Assembly (NCBI GenBank): GCA_036961355.1 | Contig: JBALVL010000004.1 | Coordinates: 62,001 to 126,000 of the forward strand | Direction: 5' to 3' | DNA: 64,000 bases | Origin: Motiliproteus sp036961355 | GTDB taxonomy: Bacteria; Pseudomonadota; Gammaproteobacteria; Pseudomonadales; Balneatricaceae | Part shown: positions 61,128-64,000 of the stretch, one piece after another | Numbering within the stretch: the first letter of the stretch is position 1 | Layout: every line of letters begins with the position of its first letter | Made by a program: the position numbers and the translations under genes | Notes under the pieces: model-generated | What the model saw: only the letters and a program-made list of their open reading frames with translations | Told to the model about the DNA's origin: nothing | Database searches by the model: none

Positions 61128-62502
61128 AGTTTTATTGGTTATCGAGGATGACCTGGGACTGCAAAAGCAACTGAAGTGGTGCTTCGAGCAGTACCAGCTG
61201 GTTTTTGCTGAGGATGAGGCGTCAGCGATCAAACAGTTGCGACGCTTTGAGCCAGAGGTTGTGACATTGGATCTGGGGCTACCACCGGATCCTGCTAATG
61301 CCACGGTTGGCTTGAGGGTGCTCGAACAGATTCTTCAGCTCGCCCCTCGAACCAAAGTCATTGTTGTTACCGGGAATGACGATCAATCAAATGCGGTTAA
61401 AGCGGTGGCGATGGGAGCCTACGATTTCTATCAAAAGCCGATGGACCCCGATGTCATGGCTTTGATTGTAGAGCGCGCCTTTAAACTGTCTCAGTTGGAG
61501 CAGGAAAACCTGCGCTTGGCTGCCACTGCTATGCCGCTGGACGGATTGATTGCGGCCTCTGATGAGATGCGCCAAATTTGTCGTATGGTTGAAAAAATTG
61601 CTCCAGCCGATATCAGTGCATTGTTGCTGGGTGAAAGCGGTACGGGTAAAGAGGTGATCGCTAAAGCGATACATAATCTGAGTGACCGTAAAGCTGAACG
61701 TTTTGTGGCAATTAATTGCGCCTCTATTCCTGAGAATTTGTTAGAGAGCGAGCTTTTCGGTTACGAAAAAGGTGCGTTTACCGGTGCCATTAAACAAACA
61801 CCGGGCAAAATAGAAACTGCAGATGGCGGTACTCTCTTTTTGGATGAGATCGGTGACATGCCACTGCAATTGCAGGCAAAACTGTTGCGTTTCTTACAAG
61901 AGAAGACCGTAGAGCGTATCGGTGGAAGGAGCGAAATTGCGGTCGATGTGCGGATTATCAGCGCAACCCACCAGAATCTTGAGCAGATGATCAGCGCAGG
62001 TGGTTTCAGAGAAGACCTGTTTTATCGGCTCAGCGAATTTACCATTAATATCCCGCCGTTACGCGATCGTCCTGGAGATGCGGTGGTTATTGCCCGTGCC
62101 TTACTGGAAAAATACTCTAAGGCCAATGGGCGTCAGTTACGAGGCTTTAACGACGAAGGTTGTGCGGCTATTGCTGCATTTGGTTGGCCTGGAAATATCC
62201 GTGAGTTGGAAAACAGAGTTAAGCGGGCAGTCATCATGGCGGATGGTCAGCAGGTTACCGCATTGGATTTGGGGCTTAGTGTCCCGAATGCTGATGATGC
62301 TTTACCGTTGAATTTAAAGCAGGCCCGTGAGGCCGTGGAGAAAACTGTAATCTTCAGAGCTTTGGCGAGCGCAGCAAATAATATTTCCAAAGCCTCTGAG
62401 CTGCTCGGTGTCACACGTCCGACGCTATATGCGTTGTTGGGTAAGCATAATATTCAGGTGACCTCAGAGACAAATGAAGTGACTGATGAGTCGGTCGACT
62501 AA
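61105..62502 (+). CDS. prsR: Sigma-54-dependent response regulator PrsR
   Basis: A response regulator of 465 residues from the GTG at 61105, which overlaps the end of prsK by 23 bases; the longer frame from 61057 reads into prsK and is unlikely. Receiver domain: VIEDDLGLQ, phospho-acceptor Asp56 in VVTLDLGLP. AAA+ domain: Walker A GESGTGKE near residue 176, the sigma-54 contact loop GAFTGA near 223, and GGTLFLDEIGDMPL. The C-terminal Fis-type helix-turn-helix is near NNISKASELLGVTRPTLY. With GAFTGA present it should open sigma-54 promoters, such as those at 44.5, 46.5 and 49.7 kb. Confidence 0.95.
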   Translation: MSQNKDRKVLLVIEDDLGLQKQLKWCFEQYQLVFAEDEASAIKQLRRFEPEVVTLDLGLPPDPANATVGLRVLEQILQLAPRTKVIVVTGNDDQSNAVKAVAMGAYDFYQKPMDPDVMALIVERAFKLSQLEQENLRLAATAMPLDGLIAASDEMRQICRMVEKIAPADISALLLGESGTGKEVIAKAIHNLSDRKAERFVAINCASIPENLLESELFGYEKGAFTGAIKQTPGKIETADGGTLFLDEIGDMPLQLQAKLLRFLQEKTVERIGGRSEIAVDVRIISATHQNLEQMISAGGFREDLFYRLSEFTINIPPLRDRPGDAVVIARALLEKYSKANGRQLRGFNDEGCAAIAAFGWPGNIRELENRVKRAVIMADGQQVTALDLGLSVPNADDALPLNLKQAREAVEKTVIFRALASAANNISKASELLGVTRPTLYALLGKHNIQVTSETNEVTDESVD

Positions 62503-62562
62503 GCAATTTCAACGGACTTGCTGGCTACTTGAGGTGAGATTGAGGAGGTAGCACAGGAGAGG

Positions 62563-63717
62563 TTAGCCCTTTAGTTGTTCGATGGTATCTTCTCGATGCA
62601 TGATTGGATTAATCACTGCTTTTCTGAATAGATGCGGAATAAGAGTGATAAGGGGCATTTTCAGCCAGTGGGAGCGGATCAGTAGCAATATTCTGCCGAG
62701 AGAACTGAACGGCTTGTTGCAAGATGAGTGGTGCGGTATTAGGGCTCTATCAAACATCCAGTCCATCAGTTTTAGAGTTAAAGGATTGGGTGCATATCGG
62801 CCGATCTGACGTAAAGCTCCGTCAGGTATTGGTGAGCTGAAGTGATGATCACAATAGCGCAGCGCATAATAAAGTAATCTGCCCACCCCAAGCTGGGCTG
62901 TTCTTTTGAGCAGTTTGTCCCAGAAATCTTTCTCCTGTCCAAACTCACGAATCATCAAATTGAGATCCGATAGGTCTCTGAAACCGCTTTCAAACTCCCC
63001 AGAACAAAATAGGTGAGTGGCGGAGTGAATCAGTCGATCTTCAGCGGGCAGGGTTAATTGGCCGGCCGTAACTGTTTGTTGCAATAGGCTGGCGTCAATC
63101 TTTATTCGGCCAATGAGCGGTAGCAGGTTGTGGTGAACGTCCAGAGCAGTACCGCGCTGCTGATGGATCAACGCGGGAATCTCGTGCATCCACTCTCGAT
63201 AATAGTGTTCATCATATGCATCAAGCTGTTCCGGTTGCCATCCTTGCCACTTTAAGAACTGTTCAGCGGCTCCCAGTTGGGTCTTTGGTATGAAGATATC
63301 AACGTCACTGAACAGGCGACCGCTGCTGGCACTATCACCTGCGAGTACATAAGCCGCGCCTTTAAGAAATACCGGTGTAATCCCCGCAGGTTTAAGGGCT
63401 TTGATGATCGCTTCAATTTCTATACGAACATCATCTGAGTGAGCCGTTGCTCGAATTTGTGCTGATGTTAGATGGATATTGACTCTAGATGGAATAGAGA
63501 CAGTTTGATCGTCAAGTTGTGCTTTTACACGAGCCAGCAAGCTGCTGCAGTAGCCTTGCTGCACGAGTAGGTCCCAGTCGTTTAAGGAAAACTCTCTCGC
63601 AGAACAAGGATTGTTAAGTACCCTGCGAAGAAGTAGGGGATCGTTCTCAGCTCTGCTTGGATGTCTTTTAACTCTGATTTTTGGGTGCTGCCCCGAGGGT
63701 GGTCTAGAGGGCATCAC
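62563..63717 (-). CDS. Nucleotidyltransferase-family protein
   Basis: A 384-residue protein with a nucleotidyltransferase core of the uncharacterised PF14907 type: VFLKGAAYVL, then GRLFSDVDIFIPK with the paired aspartates Asp138 and Asp140. WMHEIPALIHQQRGTALDVHHN follows. The start is GTG 63717, overlapping the stop of the HprK-related gene (GTGA), or ATG 63714. Coupling to HprK-related genes is common for this type and suggests a joint phosphate- or nucleotide-transfer system. It converges with prsR across 60 bases without a terminator. Confidence 0.82.
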   Translation of the reverse strand: MMPSRPPSGQHPKIRVKRHPSRAENDPLLLRRVLNNPCSAREFSLNDWDLLVQQGYCSSLLARVKAQLDDQTVSIPSRVNIHLTSAQIRATAHSDDVRIEIEAIIKALKPAGITPVFLKGAAYVLAGDSASSGRLFSDVDIFIPKTQLGAAEQFLKWQGWQPEQLDAYDEHYYREWMHEIPALIHQQRGTALDVHHNLLPLIGRIKIDASLLQQTVTAGQLTLPAEDRLIHSATHLFCSGEFESGFRDLSDLNLMIREFGQEKDFWDKLLKRTAQLGVGRLLYYALRYCDHHFSSPIPDGALRQIGRYAPNPLTLKLMDWMFDRALIPHHSSCNKPFSSLGRILLLIRSHWLKMPLITLIPHLFRKAVINPIMHREDTIEQLKG

Positions 63718-64000
63718 AACAGTGCCTCAATCTGTTCGACAGCATGATCAAGGTTTCCATCATATTCGAGCTCATAACAGTCACATAACCTGACAAATTG
63801 GTTTAGTGCTGTAAACGCTTTCTCACCTAAAATGCCATAGTTAAAAGTTTGTTCAGCCAGTCTCATCATTGCATTCGCTGGCGGCAGTGCTCGCAATTCA
63901 AGTGCTGATGAAGGCTGGTACTTCGGAAAGATAAGTAACCGGGGTTGAGCAGGGGTGTTTATCTCGGTTAATGCAAACTCGGGTGGTTTTAGATAAGCGA
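63714..64000 (-). CDS. HprK-related kinase A, C-terminal part (runs off the window)
   Basis: On the minus strand the frame is open from the right edge of the window to the stop at 63714, 94 codons. The residues PRLLIFPKYQPSSALELRA and RLAEQTFNYGILGEKAF match the end of HprK-related kinase A proteins, which accompany exosortase-type polysaccharide loci. The nucleotide-binding loop and catalytic residues would lie upstream, outside the window. A TTG at 63896 with a 60-residue product would be an artefact of the cut. Confidence 0.75.
   Translation of the reverse strand, partial: AYLKPPEFALTEINTPAQPRLLIFPKYQPSSALELRALPPANAMMRLAEQTFNYGILGEKAFTALNQFVRLCDCYELEYDGNLDHAVEQIEALL

Noticed and set aside
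1..64000. tRNA, rRNA or riboswitch genes
   Set aside because: Nothing with the expected conserved arms or leader structures was found by eye.

Overview
The window reads as a chromosomal segment of a Gram-negative, probably marine gammaproteobacterium (the class is an inference from codon use, intermediate GC content and protein style; I cannot name the genus). Almost all of it is one large exopolysaccharide locus of the exosortase A (XrtA, also EpsH) / PEP-CTERM type. It carries the exosortase, one PEP-CTERM substrate, the PrsK/PrsR two-component pair, the PrsT TPR protein, and most of the glycosyltransferases, amidotransferases, hydrolases and ligases that families define as exosortase A-associated.

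Layout. 0.4-2.7 kb: TRAP substrate-binding protein and an ornithine-cyclodeaminase-like enzyme. 2.7-8.6 kb, minus strand: PLP decarboxylase, acyl-CoA ligase, XrtA fused to EpsI, FemAB-like protein. 9.0-24.5 kb, plus strand: amidotransferase-like protein, acyl carrier protein, hydrolases 2 and 1, an ATP-grasp/GNAT fusion, O-ligase-like polymerase, then an AT-rich block (about 14.3-24.5 kb) with flippase, glycosyltransferases, pyruvyl transferase and fucosyltransferase-like genes that looks like the variable, transferred part of the locus. 24.6-43.9 kb, minus strand: VanZ/beta-helix protein, three polysaccharide deacetylases, DUF2264 protein, ATP-grasp, CapK-like ligase, five glycosyltransferases and the full amidotransferase, with one low-molecular-weight phosphatase on the opposite strand. 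44-47.4 kb: a GNAT acyltransferase present twice in near-identical 1.2-1.4 kb direct repeats. 47.4-48.5 kb: decayed sequence with an IS110-type transposase remnant. 48.6-50.8 kb: ThiF-like protein and the PEP-CTERM protein. 51.9-62.5 kb: PrsT, nitroreductase-like protein, the exosortase-associated acyltransferase, GAF protein, trypsin-like protease, PrsK and PrsR. Right edge: nucleotidyltransferase and the C-terminal part of an HprK-related kinase.

How it fits together. The glycosyltransferases, flippase, O-ligase and deacetylases should build and trim a surface polysaccharide; ligase, ACP, decarboxylase, hydrolases, ATP-grasp and amidotransferase genes could make an unusual amino- or acyl-derived decoration; XrtA would process PEP-CTERM proteins at the inner membrane. 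PrsR is a complete sigma-54 activator (GAFTGA present), and convincing -24/-12 promoters occur upstream of the PEP-CTERM gene and of both acyltransferase copies, the latter each with an IHF consensus just upstream. This suggests that PrsK/PrsR switches on the substrate and the acyltransferases rather than only the polysaccharide genes.

Not seen in the window: the initiating sugar transferase, Wza-type exporter, Wzc-type chain-length protein and tyrosine kinase that such loci normally need, any rRNA or tRNA gene, and any CRISPR array.
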